Below, piece by piece: positions 20,744-30,312 of a stretch of DNA of 64,000 nt (within the stretch, counting starts at the first letter, position 1; each line of letters begins with the position of its first letter). Under the pieces are notes generated by a model, which was not told where the DNA came from, did not search any database, and saw only the letters and a list, made by a program, of their open reading frames with translations. The DNA is from Tabrizicola sp. Its GTDB lineage: Bacteria; Pseudomonadota; Alphaproteobacteria; Rhodobacterales; Rhodobacteraceae. A program made the position numbers and the translations under genes. The stretch covers positions 124,001 to 188,000 of the forward strand of contig NZ_JAEULO010000021.1 in NCBI RefSeq assembly GCF_016793705.1. Reading direction: 5' to 3'.

Positions 20744-21652
20744 GTGCTTGTTTTCACGCATAAGGCTTTCGCCGGTCATGTGACTCCGCCCGGCCATCCC
20801 GAACGGGTGGCGCGGCTGGCGGCGGTAGAGCGCGGGCTGAACGGGATTTCGGTGGAGTGGCGGGAATGTCCGCTGGGTGCGGAGGCCGAGGTGCTGCGCT
20901 GCCATCCGGCGGGGTATCTGGCGCGGGTGAAGGCGGCGGTCCCGCAGGAGGGTTGGGCGCAGCTGGACGGAGACACGTTCCTGTCGCCGGGGTCCTACGA
21001 GGCGGCGATGCGCGCGGTCGGCGGGATGTGTGCCGCCGTCGACGCGGTGGTGTCGGGCGAGGCGAAGACGGCCTTCGTGGCGGGGCGGCCTCCGGGGCAT
21101 CATGCGGAGCGGGAAACCGCGATGGGGTTCTGCCTGTTCGGGACGGTGGCGATCGGAGCCAAGCGGGCGCTGGATCATCACGGGCTTGGCCGCGTCGCCA
21201 TCGTCGATTTCGACGTGCACCATGGGAACGGGACGCAGGATCTGCTCTGGGATGAGGGGCGATGCCTGTTCGTCTCCAGCCATCAGATGCCGCTTTATCC
21301 GGGGACCGGGCGGGTGGAGGAGCGGGGCGCGCAGGGGCAGGTGTTGAACCTTCCGCTGCGCGCGGGGTCGGACGGGGCGGAGATGCGGGCGCTCTATGAG
21401 AGGGTAGTGTTTCCGGCGCTGGCGGATTGGGAACCCGAGTTGCTGCTCATATCTGCGGGGTTCGATGCGCATGCGGATGATCCTCTGGCAGGGCTGGAGT
21501 GGCAGGCGGAGGATTACCGCTGGCTGACCGACCGCCTATGCGATTTCGCGGGGGGGCGGGTGGTCTCGACGCTTGAGGGTGGTTATGATCTGGACGCGCT
21601 GGCGGCTTCGGTCGCCGCGCATGTCGCAGTGCTGGAGGAGCGGGGCCGATGA
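20744..21652 (+). CDS. Histone deacetylase family protein (acetyl-amide hydrolase)
   Basis: A 302-residue zinc hydrolase of the HDAC/AcuC/acetylpolyamine amidohydrolase superfamily. Motifs: HPERVARL (18-25), catalytic H119-H120 (RPPGHHAE), zinc ligands D157 and H159 (VDFDVHHGNGTQ), the third ligand in ISAGFDAHADDPL, and the GGY loop TLEGGYDLDAL with the transition-state Tyr. The bacterial substrate (protein lysine, polyamine or other acetyl-amide) cannot be told from sequence. Starts at GTG 20744; the stop overlaps xseB (ATGA). Confidence 0.92.
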   Translation: MLVFTHKAFAGHVTPPGHPERVARLAAVERGLNGISVEWRECPLGAEAEVLRCHPAGYLARVKAAVPQEGWAQLDGDTFLSPGSYEAAMRAVGGMCAAVDAVVSGEAKTAFVAGRPPGHHAERETAMGFCLFGTVAIGAKRALDHHGLGRVAIVDFDVHHGNGTQDLLWDEGRCLFVSSHQMPLYPGTGRVEERGAQGQVLNLPLRAGSDGAEMRALYERVVFPALADWEPELLLISAGFDAHADDPLAGLEWQAEDYRWLTDRLCDFAGGRVVSTLEGGYDLDALAASVAAHVAVLEERGR

Positions 21653-21888
21653 GCGATAAGCCGGTGGAGACGATGAGCTTCGAAGACGCGATGGCGGCGC
21701 TGGAGCAGGTGGTGGGCGCGCTGGAACGGGGCGAGGTGCCGCTGGAACAGTCGATTGCGCTCTATGAACGCGGGGCGACGCTGAAGGCGCATTGCGCGAA
21801 GAAACTGGCCGAAGCGGAAGAGAAGGTGGAACTGATCCGGGCGCAGGAGGGGCGCGCGGTGGGGACGGCCCCGGCGGAGGGGATGTGA
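21649..21888 (+). CDS. xseB: Exodeoxyribonuclease VII small subunit
   Basis: A 79-residue XseB: SFEDAMAALEQVVGALERGEVPLEQSIALYERG is the family core, followed by a helix with EAEEKVELI. It activates the large subunit XseA, which is not in the window. It overlaps the upstream HDAC-family gene and the downstream ispA (both by 4 bases), so the three are one operon with dxs. Confidence 0.95.
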   Translation: MSDKPVETMSFEDAMAALEQVVGALERGEVPLEQSIALYERGATLKAHCAKKLAEAEEKVELIRAQEGRAVGTAPAEGM

Positions 21889-22754
21889 CGTTTTCCGAAC
21901 GGCTGGCGGTGGTGCAGCAGATCGTCCAGCAGCAGCTGGACCGGCGCATGAGCGATATGGGCGACGAGCCTGTCATGCAGGCCATGCGCTATGCGGCGAC
22001 CGGCGGAAAACGACTTCGGGCCTTCCTGGTGATGGAGGGCGCGGCCCTGCATGGCATACCCGACCATCATTCCGTGGACGCAGCCGCTGCAATCGAGGCG
22101 ATGCACGCCTATTCCCTGGTCCACGATGACCTGCCTTGCATGGACAATGACGACGTGCGGCGAGGTCAGCCGACGGTTCATGTGAAATGGAATGAGGCGA
22201 CTGCCGTTCTGGCGGGCGATGCCTTGCAGGCGTTGGCGTTCGACCTCCTAACCCACCCGTCCGGCGTGCCGCACAATGCCCAGCTGGCCTTGGTTGCCGG
22301 CATGGCCCACGCGGCAGGCGCGATGGGGATGGTTCTCGGGCAGGCGCTGGATATAGCGGCCGAGACGGCTTTGACGCCCTTGACGCTTGCCGAGATCGAG
22401 CGGCTGCAACGGGGCAAGACCGGGGCGCTCATCAACTGGGCGGCAACGGCGGGGCCGGTGATGGCCTTGGCCGACCCTACCCCCATGCGCCGCTATGCCA
22501 CGGCCCTGGGCCTTGCCTTCCAGATCGCGGACGACATTCTGGACGTGACGGGCGATGAGGCCCGGACCGGCAAGCGGGTGGGCAAGGATGCGGGCGCAGG
22601 CAAGGCCACCTTCGTCTCGCTGCTGGGGCTGGAGGGAGCCAGGGCGCGGGCGGCGGCACTGGTGGCCGAGGCCGAGGCAGCGCTGGACGGGTATGGAAAC
22701 GCGGCAGCCAACTTGATTGCGGCGGCGCGCTTCGTTATCGCGCGGGACAAGTGA
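21885..22754 (+). CDS. ispA: Farnesyl/geranyl diphosphate synthase
   Basis: A 289-residue short-chain trans-prenyl diphosphate synthase. The first aspartate-rich motif is DDLPCMDND (D81, D82, D87) with the two-residue insertion of bacterial FPP synthases, and the second is [20 protein letters not shown] binds the diphosphate. The GTG start at 21885 overlaps the xseB stop and follows GGCGGAGGGG. It produces C15 precursor for quinones, carotenoids and undecaprenol; dxs is immediately downstream. Confidence 0.95.
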   Translation: MTFSERLAVVQQIVQQQLDRRMSDMGDEPVMQAMRYAATGGKRLRAFLVMEGAALHGIPDHHSVDAAAAIEAMHAYSLVHDDLPCMDNDDVRRGQPTVHVKWNEATAVLAGDALQALAFDLLTHPSGVPHNAQLALVAGMAHAAGAMGMVLGQALDIAAETALTPLTLAEIERLQRGKTGALINWAATAGPVMALADPTPMRRYATALGLAFQIADDILDVTGDEARTGKRVGKDAGAGKATFVSLLGLEGARARAAALVAEAEAALDGYGNAAANLIAAARFVIARDK

Positions 22755-22770
22755 TGGCCCGAAGGCAGGC

Positions 22771-24687
22771 ATGATGACCGACCGACCCGCTACCCCCTTG
22801 CTTGACCGCGTGACCGTGCCCTCGGACCTGAAGGCCTTGTCCGACCGGGAACTGCACCAGCTGGCCGGGGAGTTGCGGGCGGAGACGATCTCGGCGGTTT
22901 CGGTCACGGGCGGGCATCTGGGCGCGGGTCTGGGCGTGGTGGAGCTGACGGTGGCGCTGCATGCCGTCTTCGACACCCCGCGCGACAAGCTGATCTGGGA
23001 CGTGGGCCACCAGTGCTATCCGCACAAGATCTTGACCGGGCGGCGGGATCGTATCCGCAGCCTGCGCACGGAAGGCGGCTTGAGCGGCTTCACCAAGCGG
23101 TCGGAAAGCCCCTATGACCCGTTCGGGGCGGCGCATTCGTCGACCTCGATCTCTGCGGCGCTGGGCTTTGCGGTGGCCGCCGACCTGGGTGGAGATCCGG
23201 GCGATGCGATTGCGGTGATCGGAGACGGGGCGATGTCGGCGGGCATGGCCTTCGAGGCGATGAACAATGCGGGCCATCTGGGCAAGCGGCTGTTCGTGGT
23301 GCTGAACGACAACGAGATGTCGATCGCACCACCGGTGGGGGCGCTGTCGGCCTATCTGTCGCGGCTGTATGCCGAAGCGCCGATGCAGGACCTGAAGCAG
23401 GTGGCGAAGGGGTTCGTCAGCCTCTTGCCGCCGCCGTTCCAGGAGGGGGCGAAACGGGCCAAGGACATGCTGAAGGGCATGGCGATTGGCGGCACTTTGT
23501 TCGAGTCGCTGGGGTTCGAATATGTCGGGCCCATCGACGGGCATGACCTGGACCAGCTTCTGCCGGTGCTGCGCACGGTGAAGGCGCGGGCGACAGGGCC
23601 GGTGCTGATCCATGTGCTGACGCAGAAGGGCAAGGGCTATGCCCCGGCGGAAGCGGCACGGGACAAGGGGCACGCGACGGGCAAGTTCGATGTGCTGACC
23701 GGGGTGCAGATGAAGGCGGCGTCGAATGCGCCGTCCTATACCAAGGTCTTCGCGCAGTCGCTGGTGGCAGAGGCCGAGCGGGACGAGAAGATCGTCGCGG
23801 TGACGGCGGCGATGCCGGACGGGACGGGGCTGGACCTGTTCGCCGGGCGGTTCCCGAAGCGGTGTTTCGACGTGGGGATCGCGGAACAGCATGCGGTGAC
23901 GTTCAGCGCGGGGCTGGCGGCGGGGGGGATGAAGCCGTTCTGCGCGATTTATTCCACGTTCCTGCAGCGAGGCTACGATCAGGTCGTGCACGATGTAGCG
24001 ATCCAGCGGCTGCCGGTGCGCTTTGCCATCGACCGGGCCGGGCTGGTGGGGGCGGACGGGGCGACGCATGCCGGGGCCTTCGACATCGGCTTCCTGTCGA
24101 ACCTGCCGGGAATGGTGGTGATGGCCGCGGCCGACGAGGCGGAGCTGGTGCATATGGTGGCGACGGCGGTTGCCCATGACGCGGGGCCGATCGCCTTCCG
24201 CTATCCGCGCGGTGAGGGCGTGGGGGTGGAGATGCCCTTGCGGGGCATTCCGCTGGAGATCGGCAAGGGCCGGGTTCTGCGCGAAGGGTCGCGGGTGGCG
24301 ATCCTGTCCTTCGGGACGCGGCTGGCAGAGAGTTTGAAGGTGGCGGAAGCCCTGGCGGCGCGGGGCGTCTCGGTGACGGTGGCGGATGCCCGGTTCGCCA
24401 AGCCCTTGGACCGCGAGCTGGTGCTGCGGCTGGCGCGGGGGCATGAGGCGCTGGTGACGGTGGAGGAAGGCGCGGTGGGCGGCTTCGGGAGCCATGTGGC
24501 GCAGCTGCTGGCCGAGGAAGGCGTGTTCGACCGGGGGCTGAAGTTCCGCGCGCTGGTGCTGCCGGATGTGTTCATCGACCAGGCCTCACCCGAGGCGATG
24601 TATCGGGTCGCCGGGCTGGATGCGGCGCATATCGAGGGTCGCGTTCTGGAGGCGCTGGGCGTCGCCGTGGTGGGGAAGCGCGCATAA
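22771..24687 (+). CDS. dxs: 1-deoxy-D-xylulose-5-phosphate synthase
   Basis: A 638-residue thiamine-diphosphate enzyme, the first step of the MEP isoprenoid pathway. It has [16 protein letters not shown], the ThDP/Mg motif GDGAMSAG with the following NN, and the transketolase pyrimidine domain containing [18 protein letters not shown]. Two adjacent ATG codons (22771, 22774) are both usable; GAAGG lies just upstream. Ends 102 bases before the convergent cytochrome c gene, across two hairpins. Confidence 0.97.
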   Translation: MMTDRPATPLLDRVTVPSDLKALSDRELHQLAGELRAETISAVSVTGGHLGAGLGVVELTVALHAVFDTPRDKLIWDVGHQCYPHKILTGRRDRIRSLRTEGGLSGFTKRSESPYDPFGAAHSSTSISAALGFAVAADLGGDPGDAIAVIGDGAMSAGMAFEAMNNAGHLGKRLFVVLNDNEMSIAPPVGALSAYLSRLYAEAPMQDLKQVAKGFVSLLPPPFQEGAKRAKDMLKGMAIGGTLFESLGFEYVGPIDGHDLDQLLPVLRTVKARATGPVLIHVLTQKGKGYAPAEAARDKGHATGKFDVLTGVQMKAASNAPSYTKVFAQSLVAEAERDEKIVAVTAAMPDGTGLDLFAGRFPKRCFDVGIAEQHAVTFSAGLAAGGMKPFCAIYSTFLQRGYDQVVHDVAIQRLPVRFAIDRAGLVGADGATHAGAFDIGFLSNLPGMVVMAAADEAELVHMVATAVAHDAGPIAFRYPRGEGVGVEMPLRGIPLEIGKGRVLREGSRVAILSFGTRLAESLKVAEALAARGVSVTVADARFAKPLDRELVLRLARGHEALVTVEEGAVGGFGSHVAQLLAEEGVFDRGLKFRALVLPDVFIDQASPEAMYRVAGLDAAHIEGRVLEALGVAVVGKRA

Positions 24688-24726
24688 GGCGTTGAGCGGC
24701 GGCAGGCCTGCGAGTTCGTTCCGGCC

Positions 24727-24775
24727 CCGGTCGAGGTGGTGTCGACCGGATAGCCCCCGCCGGAAGGGCAGGGGC
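24727..24775. terminator. Two adjacent hairpins between convergent dxs and cytochrome c
   Basis: CCGGTCGA/TCGACCGG (24727-24749, loop of 7) is a perfect 8-pair stem, and GCCCCCGCC/GGCAGGGGC (24753-24775, loop GGAAG) is a 9-pair stem with one wobble. They probably end transcription from both sides; no T-runs. Confidence 0.45.
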
Positions 24776-24789
24776 CGGGATGCCCGGGC

Positions 24790-25203
24790 TTACTTCACCG
24801 TGGCGAGATAGGCCGCCATGTCGGCGGCAGCCTCGGCGTCGGGCAGCTTGAAGCTCATCTTCGACTTGGCGGCATCGTCGCCGGTGGTCGCCTTCACCCA
24901 GGCGGTCGGGTCGGCCAGATAGGCGGCGATCTGCGCTTCATCCCAGACGACACCCTTTGCGTTCAACTCCAGCATCCCCTCGCCGTATTTGAAATCGGCG
25001 GCCGAGGCGGCGGCGCGACCGACGACGCCGAACAGGTTCGGGCCGGTCTTGCCGCCCTTCTGGATCTCGGTGCCGTCGGGCGCGATGATCGAGTGGCAGG
25101 ATTTGCACTTCTTGAAGTTTTCCTCGCCCTTGTGAGCGTCGGGATCGGCGAAGGCCGGCGCGGCTATGGCCAGCGCGAGGATGGGGAGAAGTTGCTTGAA
25201 CAT
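24790..25203 (-). CDS. Cytochrome c2/c550-type, class I
   Basis: A 137-residue periplasmic monoheme cytochrome c. The signal peptide is MFKQLLPILALAIAAPAFA (cleavage after residue 19). The heme site is CKSCH (C33, C36, H37), and the sixth ligand is probably M116 (KSKMSFKL). It resembles the c2/c550 carriers that connect the bc1 complex to nitrite and nitric oxide reductases, which fits its place beside the nir operon. A TTGAC-N4-GTCAG palindrome lies 58 bases upstream, so anaerobic Fnr/NNR-type control is possible. Confidence 0.92.
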   Translation of the reverse strand: MFKQLLPILALAIAAPAFADPDAHKGEENFKKCKSCHSIIAPDGTEIQKGGKTGPNLFGVVGRAAASAADFKYGEGMLELNAKGVVWDEAQIAAYLADPTAWVKATTGDDAAKSKMSFKLPDAEAAADMAAYLATVK

Positions 25204-25261
25204 GGGCTATCCTTTCGGGGTTTGCTGCATGGCGTCTTGGCATGGCCGCTGCGATCCGGCC

Positions 25262-25275
25262 TTGACTTAGGTCAG
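25262..25275. promoter_or_regulatory. Fnr/NNR-like box upstream of cytochrome c
   Basis: TTGACTTAGGTCAG is a near-perfect TTGAC-N4-GTCAA palindrome (last base differs). It lies 58 bases upstream of the cytochrome c start and overlaps the stop codon of the small membrane protein gene. Confidence 0.5.
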
Positions 25276-25469
25276 GCGCGTTCCGCCTCGGCGATCAGGC
25301 CGGCGACCCAGCGCGCCGCCAGCCAGGTGGCGGGCAGGCCCAAGGGCAGCGCGAGCCACAGCGCGGTGACGGGCTGCATCGCGGGCAGGCCGATGGACAG
25401 CCCGATCAGCCCGAGGAGAAAAAGATTGATGGCCGCCGCCGCGGTGGCGAAGGGCCAGAGCAAGGCCAT
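25272..25469 (-). CDS. Small membrane protein at the end of the nir operon
   Basis: A 65-residue protein with two hydrophobic segments (about residues 5-30 and 35-53), MALLWPFATAAAAINLFLLG at the start. It begins 16 bases after the nirN stop and is almost certainly co-transcribed with it. An alternative ATG at 25529 in the same frame would overlap nirN and add 20 polar residues. I do not recognise the family; a role in nitrite reductase assembly or in the membrane near the periplasmic cytochromes is only guesswork. Confidence 0.65.
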   Translation of the reverse strand: MALLWPFATAAAAINLFLLGLIGLSIGLPAMQPVTALWLALPLGLPATWLAARWVAGLIAEAERA

Positions 25470-25485
25470 CAGCCGCCAGGAGGGC

Positions 25486-27063
25486 CTAGTGGCTGGTGCC
25501 GTCCTCGAAGGTGATCTTGTTCCAGACATTGTATTTCCCCGAGGGTTTCACCATCGGCAAGCGTTTGATTTCCTTGAAGGTCGCGGCATCGTAGACGATC
25601 ACCGCCCCGTCCATCTCCCAGATCGAGACCAGGGCATACTTCCCGTCCCGGGTGAACTCGGTATGCGCCACGGTCTTGCCGGGTTCGGGCTTGAGGACCT
25701 TGACCACCTCCAGCGACTGCTTGTCGATGATGTGCATCTCGCCCTTGTGCTCGCCGGTGAAGACATCGGCCCAAAGGTAGGGCGTCCCGTCATGGCTGCG
25801 CAGGAAGAAGCCGGGGCCGGAGGTCTCGACGGTCTTGATCAGCGACCAGTCCTCCATGTCGATCACGCTGATTCTGCCTTCGTTCAGGTGCGGGATGGCG
25901 ACGACCCGGTGGCCGTTCCGGTCCCAGCTGATGCCGGAGCCGAGATGCGGCATTCCCGACAAGGGCAGGCTGGCGATCTCGCGGCCTACGTCGAGGTTGA
26001 CGACGACGCCGGTCTCGCCCTCGCGATTCGCCCCGATCAGTTCCCGGTAGTCGGGCGAGAAGAAGAAATCGTCCAGCGGGGCCGAGACCGCGATCCGGCG
26101 GCGGGCGAAGAGGCCCTTTTCCACGCCCATTGCCTCTTCCATCCCGTTCTCGTTGGAATGGACCAGCCCTTCCGAATAGGGTCCGCCGTCCTCGGTGAAG
26201 GCCACTTCCCAGATTTCCGGCACATCCTTCAGGGCCAGCACGAAGGTGCCCCGCTCGGGTGCCTGGTAGACGGCGGAGACGCGGGAGGGGTCGCCGTTGC
26301 GGCCCTTGACCTCGAACACCTTGGCCACGGTCAGGTCGCCGGCGTTCAGGATGGTCAGGGTGTTCGGCAGGTAATTGGCGACGGCGAGATACTTCCCATC
26401 CGAACTCATCGCGATATTGCGGCTGTTCAGTCCGGCGCGGACGCGGCCCACTTCGTGCAGTGACCAGATGTCATATTTCTGCACCCAGCCGTCGCGCGAC
26501 ATGACGAAGACATAGCGGCCATCCGAGGAAAACTTCGGCCCACCATGGACGGCGAAGGGCGTCTCGAAGCGGTCGAGCACGTCGAAAGTGTCGCCGTCCA
26601 GCACCGAGATATGGCTGTCGCCGGTTTCGACGACGAGGGTGATGTTCATCGGGTCGGCGGTGAACACGGGTGCGGCGGTGGGGGTGTAGTCGTCGCGCAG
26701 GCTGCGCGAGGCGGCGATTTCCGCCTCGCCCCAGACCGGCGCGACGAGCGGCGTCGAGATGAAATCGGCGACGGCGGCGATTTCTTCCGGCTTCAGCGTG
26801 GCCTTGAAGGCGGGCATCTGCGTCATCGCCCGGCCATCCGTGATGGTGGCGGCCAGCTTGTCGCCCTTCAGCCGCCCCAGGCTCTCCGGGATCAGCGCCG
26901 GGCCGGTGCCGCCAAGCCGGGTTTCGGCATGGCAGGAGGCGCAGAGGTCGGCATAGATCGCCGCGCCGTCGGGCTGGGCCAGGGCGGGGGTGGCGAGGAG
27001 CACGAGGGCAATCGTTGCGCCCTTTGGCCAGCGGCGAGCCCCCCACCCCCATCCCCTCCCCAC
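25486..27063 (-). CDS. nirN: NirN, c-type cytochrome/d1-domain dihydro-heme d1 dehydrogenase
   Basis: A NirS paralogue of about 525 residues. After a hydrophobic leader (IALVLLATPALAQ) comes a cytochrome c domain with CASCH, then an eight-bladed d1-type propeller (from about residue 115 to the end). NirN performs the last step of heme d1 synthesis and helps pass it to NirS. The start is uncertain. A REPIN-like repeat sits where the native start should be. The GTG at 27063, inside the repeat, gives a basic n-region and an intact signal peptide. An ATG at 27195 inside nirJ would put about 60 repeat-encoded residues in front. Confidence 0.85.
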   Translation of the reverse strand: MGRGWGWGARRWPKGATIALVLLATPALAQPDGAAIYADLCASCHAETRLGGTGPALIPESLGRLKGDKLAATITDGRAMTQMPAFKATLKPEEIAAVADFISTPLVAPVWGEAEIAASRSLRDDYTPTAAPVFTADPMNITLVVETGDSHISVLDGDTFDVLDRFETPFAVHGGPKFSSDGRYVFVMSRDGWVQKYDIWSLHEVGRVRAGLNSRNIAMSSDGKYLAVANYLPNTLTILNAGDLTVAKVFEVKGRNGDPSRVSAVYQAPERGTFVLALKDVPEIWEVAFTEDGGPYSEGLVHSNENGMEEAMGVEKGLFARRRIAVSAPLDDFFFSPDYRELIGANREGETGVVVNLDVGREIASLPLSGMPHLGSGISWDRNGHRVVAIPHLNEGRISVIDMEDWSLIKTVETSGPGFFLRSHDGTPYLWADVFTGEHKGEMHIIDKQSLEVVKVLKPEPGKTVAHTEFTRDGKYALVSIWEMDGAVIVYDAATFKEIKRLPMVKPSGKYNVWNKITFEDGTSH

Positions 27064-27160
27064 CGGGGGGAGGGGAGCCGCGGGTTGATCCGCCCGGGAA
27101 AACGGCAACAGCCGGGCACCTCCCTCCCCCCGCGTGGGGGAGGGTCGGGGAGGGGGGGCT
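27039..27160. repeat. REPIN-like hairpin doublet at the nirJ-nirN junction
   Basis: Two related GC-rich hairpins face each other about 40 bases apart. Unit 1 has CCCCTCCCC (27053-27061) and GGGGAGGGG (27067-27075). Unit 2 has CCCTCCCCC (27122-27130) and GGGGGAGGG (27136-27144). Each stem is 9 perfect pairs with a 5-base loop and a G-run tail. The reverse complement of unit 1 aligns with unit 2, so the pair is inverted, the layout of REP doublets. It separates nirJ from the nirN signal peptide. Confidence 0.75.
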
Positions 27161-27169
27161 GCACGACGG

Positions 27170-28378
27170 TTAGAGAAAACGATGTTCGGGATCATGGCTC
27201 TTTCCCCGGAAGGGGGTGACGGTCACGCGGTCGGTCTCGTCCACCCCGATCTCGGCATTGGTCAGGTAGCAGGCGGGGTCTTCCGCCCAGGGATCGCCGG
27301 TCACTTGCAGCGCCCGGATGCGGGTGTTGCCGCCGCAGATGTCCTTGAAGGCGCAGGCGCCGCAGCGGCCCTTCAGCGGGCGGGGGCGCTGGCGGAGCGT
27401 CGCCAGCATCGGGTCGGGTCCGGTCCAGAGCGCGCTGAACGGCGTGTCCTTCACCGAGCCGACCGTGTAGTCGGACCAGTAGGTATCCGGATGAACCTTG
27501 CCCTGCGGGTCGATGTTGGCGACCCCGAGGCCCGAGGAATTGCCGCCCCAGGCCTCCAGGTGGCGCGCCACATGGGCTGCCCGTTGCGAGGGGAAGTTGC
27601 GTTCCACCCAGCGCAGAAACCAGACGGCATCGGCGTCGTTGTTGCCGGTCACGATTTCCAGCGGCTGATCCTCGGCCACGGCGACCCAGGCGCGGTCGAT
27701 CAGCTGATCCATCGCCTTCCGGGTGCGGGCGCGTTCGGTATCCTCGCCCCGGTTCTTGTTGCCCCGACCCGCGTAGACAAGGTGCGAGAGGTAGAACTTG
27801 TCCACCCCTTCGGCATCGCAGAGGTCGATCATCGCGGGCAGCATGTCGGCGTTGTCCTCGGTGATGGTGAAGCGCAGCCCCACTTTCACGCCCTTGGCCT
27901 TGCAGGCCCTGACGCCCGCCAGTGCCGCATCGAAGGCCCCGTCCACCCCCCGGAACCAGTCGTTCATCTGGCCGATCCCGTCCAGCGAGATGCCGACATA
28001 GTCGAAGGCCAGGTCGACCAGCCGGTCGATGTTCTCGGCAACCTTGGTGCCGTTCGTTGACAGCGACAGGTGCCGGAAGCCCAGCTCCCGCGCGCGCTCT
28101 GCCAACGGGAAGAAGTCGAAGCGCGACAGCGGCTCGCCCCCCGACAGGATCAGCGCGGGGATGCCGAAGCGCGACAGGTCGTCCAGGACTCCCATCGCCT
28201 GCTCATGGCTCAACTCCCCCGGAAACGGCACATCGGCGCTGGTGGTGTAGCAATGCCGGCAGCGCAGGTTGCAGGTGCGGGTCAGGTTCCAGATCACCAC
28301 CGGCTTGACCGGCCCATGGCGGTGGCGGACGGGCGTGGGATTGACAAGCTCGCGCATGTATTGCGTCAGGCGGAACAT
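27170..28378 (-). CDS. nirJ: Radical SAM heme d1 biosynthesis protein NirJ
   Basis: A 402-residue radical SAM enzyme that removes propionate side chains in the heme d1 pathway. The SAM cluster motif is CNLRCRHC, followed by the ILSGGEPL glycine-rich motif. The C-terminal SPASM-like extension has the cysteine set [12 protein letters not shown] and a later cysteine (DPACYL). The ATG at 28378 overlaps the nirH stop (TGATG). The C-terminus is intact, so the repeat lies just beyond the stop. Confidence 0.95.
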   Translation of the reverse strand: MFRLTQYMRELVNPTPVRHRHGPVKPVVIWNLTRTCNLRCRHCYTTSADVPFPGELSHEQAMGVLDDLSRFGIPALILSGGEPLSRFDFFPLAERARELGFRHLSLSTNGTKVAENIDRLVDLAFDYVGISLDGIGQMNDWFRGVDGAFDAALAGVRACKAKGVKVGLRFTITEDNADMLPAMIDLCDAEGVDKFYLSHLVYAGRGNKNRGEDTERARTRKAMDQLIDRAWVAVAEDQPLEIVTGNNDADAVWFLRWVERNFPSQRAAHVARHLEAWGGNSSGLGVANIDPQGKVHPDTYWSDYTVGSVKDTPFSALWTGPDPMLATLRQRPRPLKGRCGACAFKDICGGNTRIRALQVTGDPWAEDPACYLTNAEIGVDETDRVTVTPFRGKSHDPEHRFL

Positions 28379-28863
28379 CAACCTTCTCCGGCGAGGCGCA
28401 TCCCGGTCTTCTTCAGGATGCGGGTGGAATAGAGAATCTCGTTCGACCGGCAGGCGGCGCCCAACAGCGCGGCAACCTCGGCGCGCTTGGCCTCGACTTC
28501 CCCGCGCGAGCGGCCATGCAGCATGGCGAAAAGGTTGTAGGGCCAGTCCGGCAGGGCGCGGGGCCTGAGATAGCAATGCGAAACGAAGGGCAGGGCGCCG
28601 ACCTGGGCGCCAAGCGCTTCGGCCTGTACGTCCGCGACGTCCCAGACGCTCATCCCGTTGGTCGCCAGCCCCAGCGCATAGTGGTTGGGCGCGACGGCCA
28701 CTCGGCGAATGATTCCGTCGTCCTGCATCGCCTGCATCCGGGCGATGACCTCGCCTTCCGGCAGGAACAGCCAGCGCGCGACCTCCTCGAAGGGATGCGG
28801 GGTCAGCGGCAGGCCGGAGGCCGTCGCCTTCAATATCCGCCGATCGGTCGCGTCCAGCGTCAT
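28378..28863 (-). CDS. nirH: Siroheme decarboxylase subunit NirH
   Basis: A 161-residue AsnC/Lrp-like protein of the NirDLGH complex that converts siroheme to 12,18-didecarboxysiroheme. The HTH part is about residues 1-55 ([17 protein letters not shown]). The second half has NGMSVWDV and [14 protein letters not shown], and ends with the [16 protein letters not shown] motif shared with NirL. Overlaps nirG and nirJ by a few bases. Confidence 0.92.
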   Translation of the reverse strand: MTLDATDRRILKATASGLPLTPHPFEEVARWLFLPEGEVIARMQAMQDDGIIRRVAVAPNHYALGLATNGMSVWDVADVQAEALGAQVGALPFVSHCYLRPRALPDWPYNLFAMLHGRSRGEVEAKRAEVAALLGAACRSNEILYSTRILKKTGMRLAGEG

Positions 28864-29330
28864 GCCTCTACCCGGAAGCCTATGAAAAACTCTTTCAGTT
28901 TCGGGAAGCGCAGGACCTGAAGCCCCGTCTCCCCCTCGATCCGCACCGCTGCTTCCGCGATCTGGTCCGGCTTTTCGCAGGCCAGGACGAACCACATATT
29001 CAGCCGGTGCAGGCGTTCATAATTATGCGCCACCTCGGGCCGGGCATTGACCAAAGTCATGACCTCGTCGAAGCGCTCCGGTGGCACCGCCATCGCGCAG
29101 AGGCAGAAGGCCCCCCCCATCGCCTCGGCGTCGAGGAAGGGGCCGAAGCGCGTGATCGCGCCGATCTCGCGCAGATGGGTGATGCGGTCGACGACCTCGG
29201 GCTCGGTCAGGCCCGCCTCGCGCGCGACGCGGGCGAAGGGGGCGTGCTCCATCGACAAGCCGTCCTGCAGGCGATTGATCAGGAGGCGGTCGGTGGCGTC
29301 GAGCGCCTCGGGGGAAAGGGTGGTGCGCAT
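28860..29330 (-). CDS. nirG: Siroheme decarboxylase subunit NirG
   Basis: A 156-residue AsnC/Lrp-like subunit of the siroheme decarboxylase. It begins [16 protein letters not shown], followed by an HTH, then [33 protein letters not shown] and the C-terminal [12 protein letters not shown]. It starts at the stop of nirDL and overlaps nirH by 4 bases. Confidence 0.92.
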   Translation of the reverse strand: MRTTLSPEALDATDRLLINRLQDGLSMEHAPFARVAREAGLTEPEVVDRITHLREIGAITRFGPFLDAEAMGGAFCLCAMAVPPERFDEVMTLVNARPEVAHNYERLHRLNMWFVLACEKPDQIAEAAVRIEGETGLQVLRFPKLKEFFIGFRVEA

Positions 29331-30307
29331 CAGGCGGCCTCCGACAGACGGGCCCCGGACTGCTTGAAGCAGCGGGTGGAAAAGAGGACACGGTGATCGA
29401 CGCCTTGCAGCGCGGGCAGGGCACGGGCGGTGGCCAGAACCTCCCCGGCCTCGGCACGGGATCGGGCGTGGATCATGCAGTAAAGCCGATAGGGCCAGAC
29501 CCCGGCGATGGGGCGGCGTTCATAGGCGAGCGTCACGCCAGGCAAGGCGGCCAGCGCCTGACCGGCGGCCAGTGTCGCGGTTTCGGGCACGTCCCAGACC
29601 ACCATGGCATTCGAGGTAAAGCCAAGCGACCGATGCCGGACAATGACGCCCAGGCGGGTCAGGATACCCGCCGCCAGCAGCACGCCAATGCGCGACAGGA
29701 CGGCAGTTTCGTCACGCCCGAGACGCAGGGCGAGGGTGGCCCAAGGCCGGGGTGTAAGATCCAGCCCGCAGCTGAGGGCGTCGAGCAGGGGCCGGTCATC
29801 GCCGCGCAATACGGTCGTCTCGACGTGGCGTCCGCCAGGCATCGCGACCCTGTCCCCCTTCAGCGGGAAGCCGAGGTCGATGTTGAAGGCCCGGACGAGG
29901 CGCAGGTCCAGCAGTTGCAGACCGCTCGCCGCTTCGATCCGGGCCAGCATCTGCTCCAACGCCGCCGCATCGGGCGCGGTCGCCACGAACCACAGGTTCC
30001 AGTCATCCTCGCGCTGGTAGGAGTGGTTGACCCCCGGCTCGGCGCCGACGATGGCCGCGACGGCCTCGATCCGGTCCTCGGGCACGGCGAGCGCGGCAAG
30101 GGTCGAGGCCCCGGCGGTATTCGGCCGCACCGTGCCGCCGACCCGGGCGATGCGGCCGGTCGCCTGCATCCGCGACAGGCGGTCGATCACCTCGGCCTCG
30201 GCCAGCCCCAGCCTTTCGCCGATCCGTGCGAAGGGCCGCGACTCCAGCGGGAAATCGCGCTGGAACCCGTCGAGAAGCGCAAGATCGATGGGGTCGATCC
30301 GGTCCAT
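29330..30307 (-). CDS. nirDL: NirD-NirL fusion, siroheme decarboxylase
   Basis: A 325-residue protein with two Lrp-like halves. Residues 1-150 are NirD-like (GVNHSYQREDDWNLWFVAT). Residues 165-325 are NirL-like (SNAMVVWDVPE, PYRLYCMIHARSR, VLFSTRCFKQSGAR). In other denitrifiers these are separate genes; fused versions are known in some alphaproteobacteria. With NirG and NirH it decarboxylates siroheme. It is separated from nirF by 5 bases and overlaps nirG at the stop. Confidence 0.92.
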   Translation of the reverse strand: MDRIDPIDLALLDGFQRDFPLESRPFARIGERLGLAEAEVIDRLSRMQATGRIARVGGTVRPNTAGASTLAALAVPEDRIEAVAAIVGAEPGVNHSYQREDDWNLWFVATAPDAAALEQMLARIEAASGLQLLDLRLVRAFNIDLGFPLKGDRVAMPGGRHVETTVLRGDDRPLLDALSCGLDLTPRPWATLALRLGRDETAVLSRIGVLLAAGILTRLGVIVRHRSLGFTSNAMVVWDVPETATLAAGQALAALPGVTLAYERRPIAGVWPYRLYCMIHARSRAEAGEVLATARALPALQGVDHRVLFSTRCFKQSGARLSEAA

Positions 30308-30312
30308 CGCGG

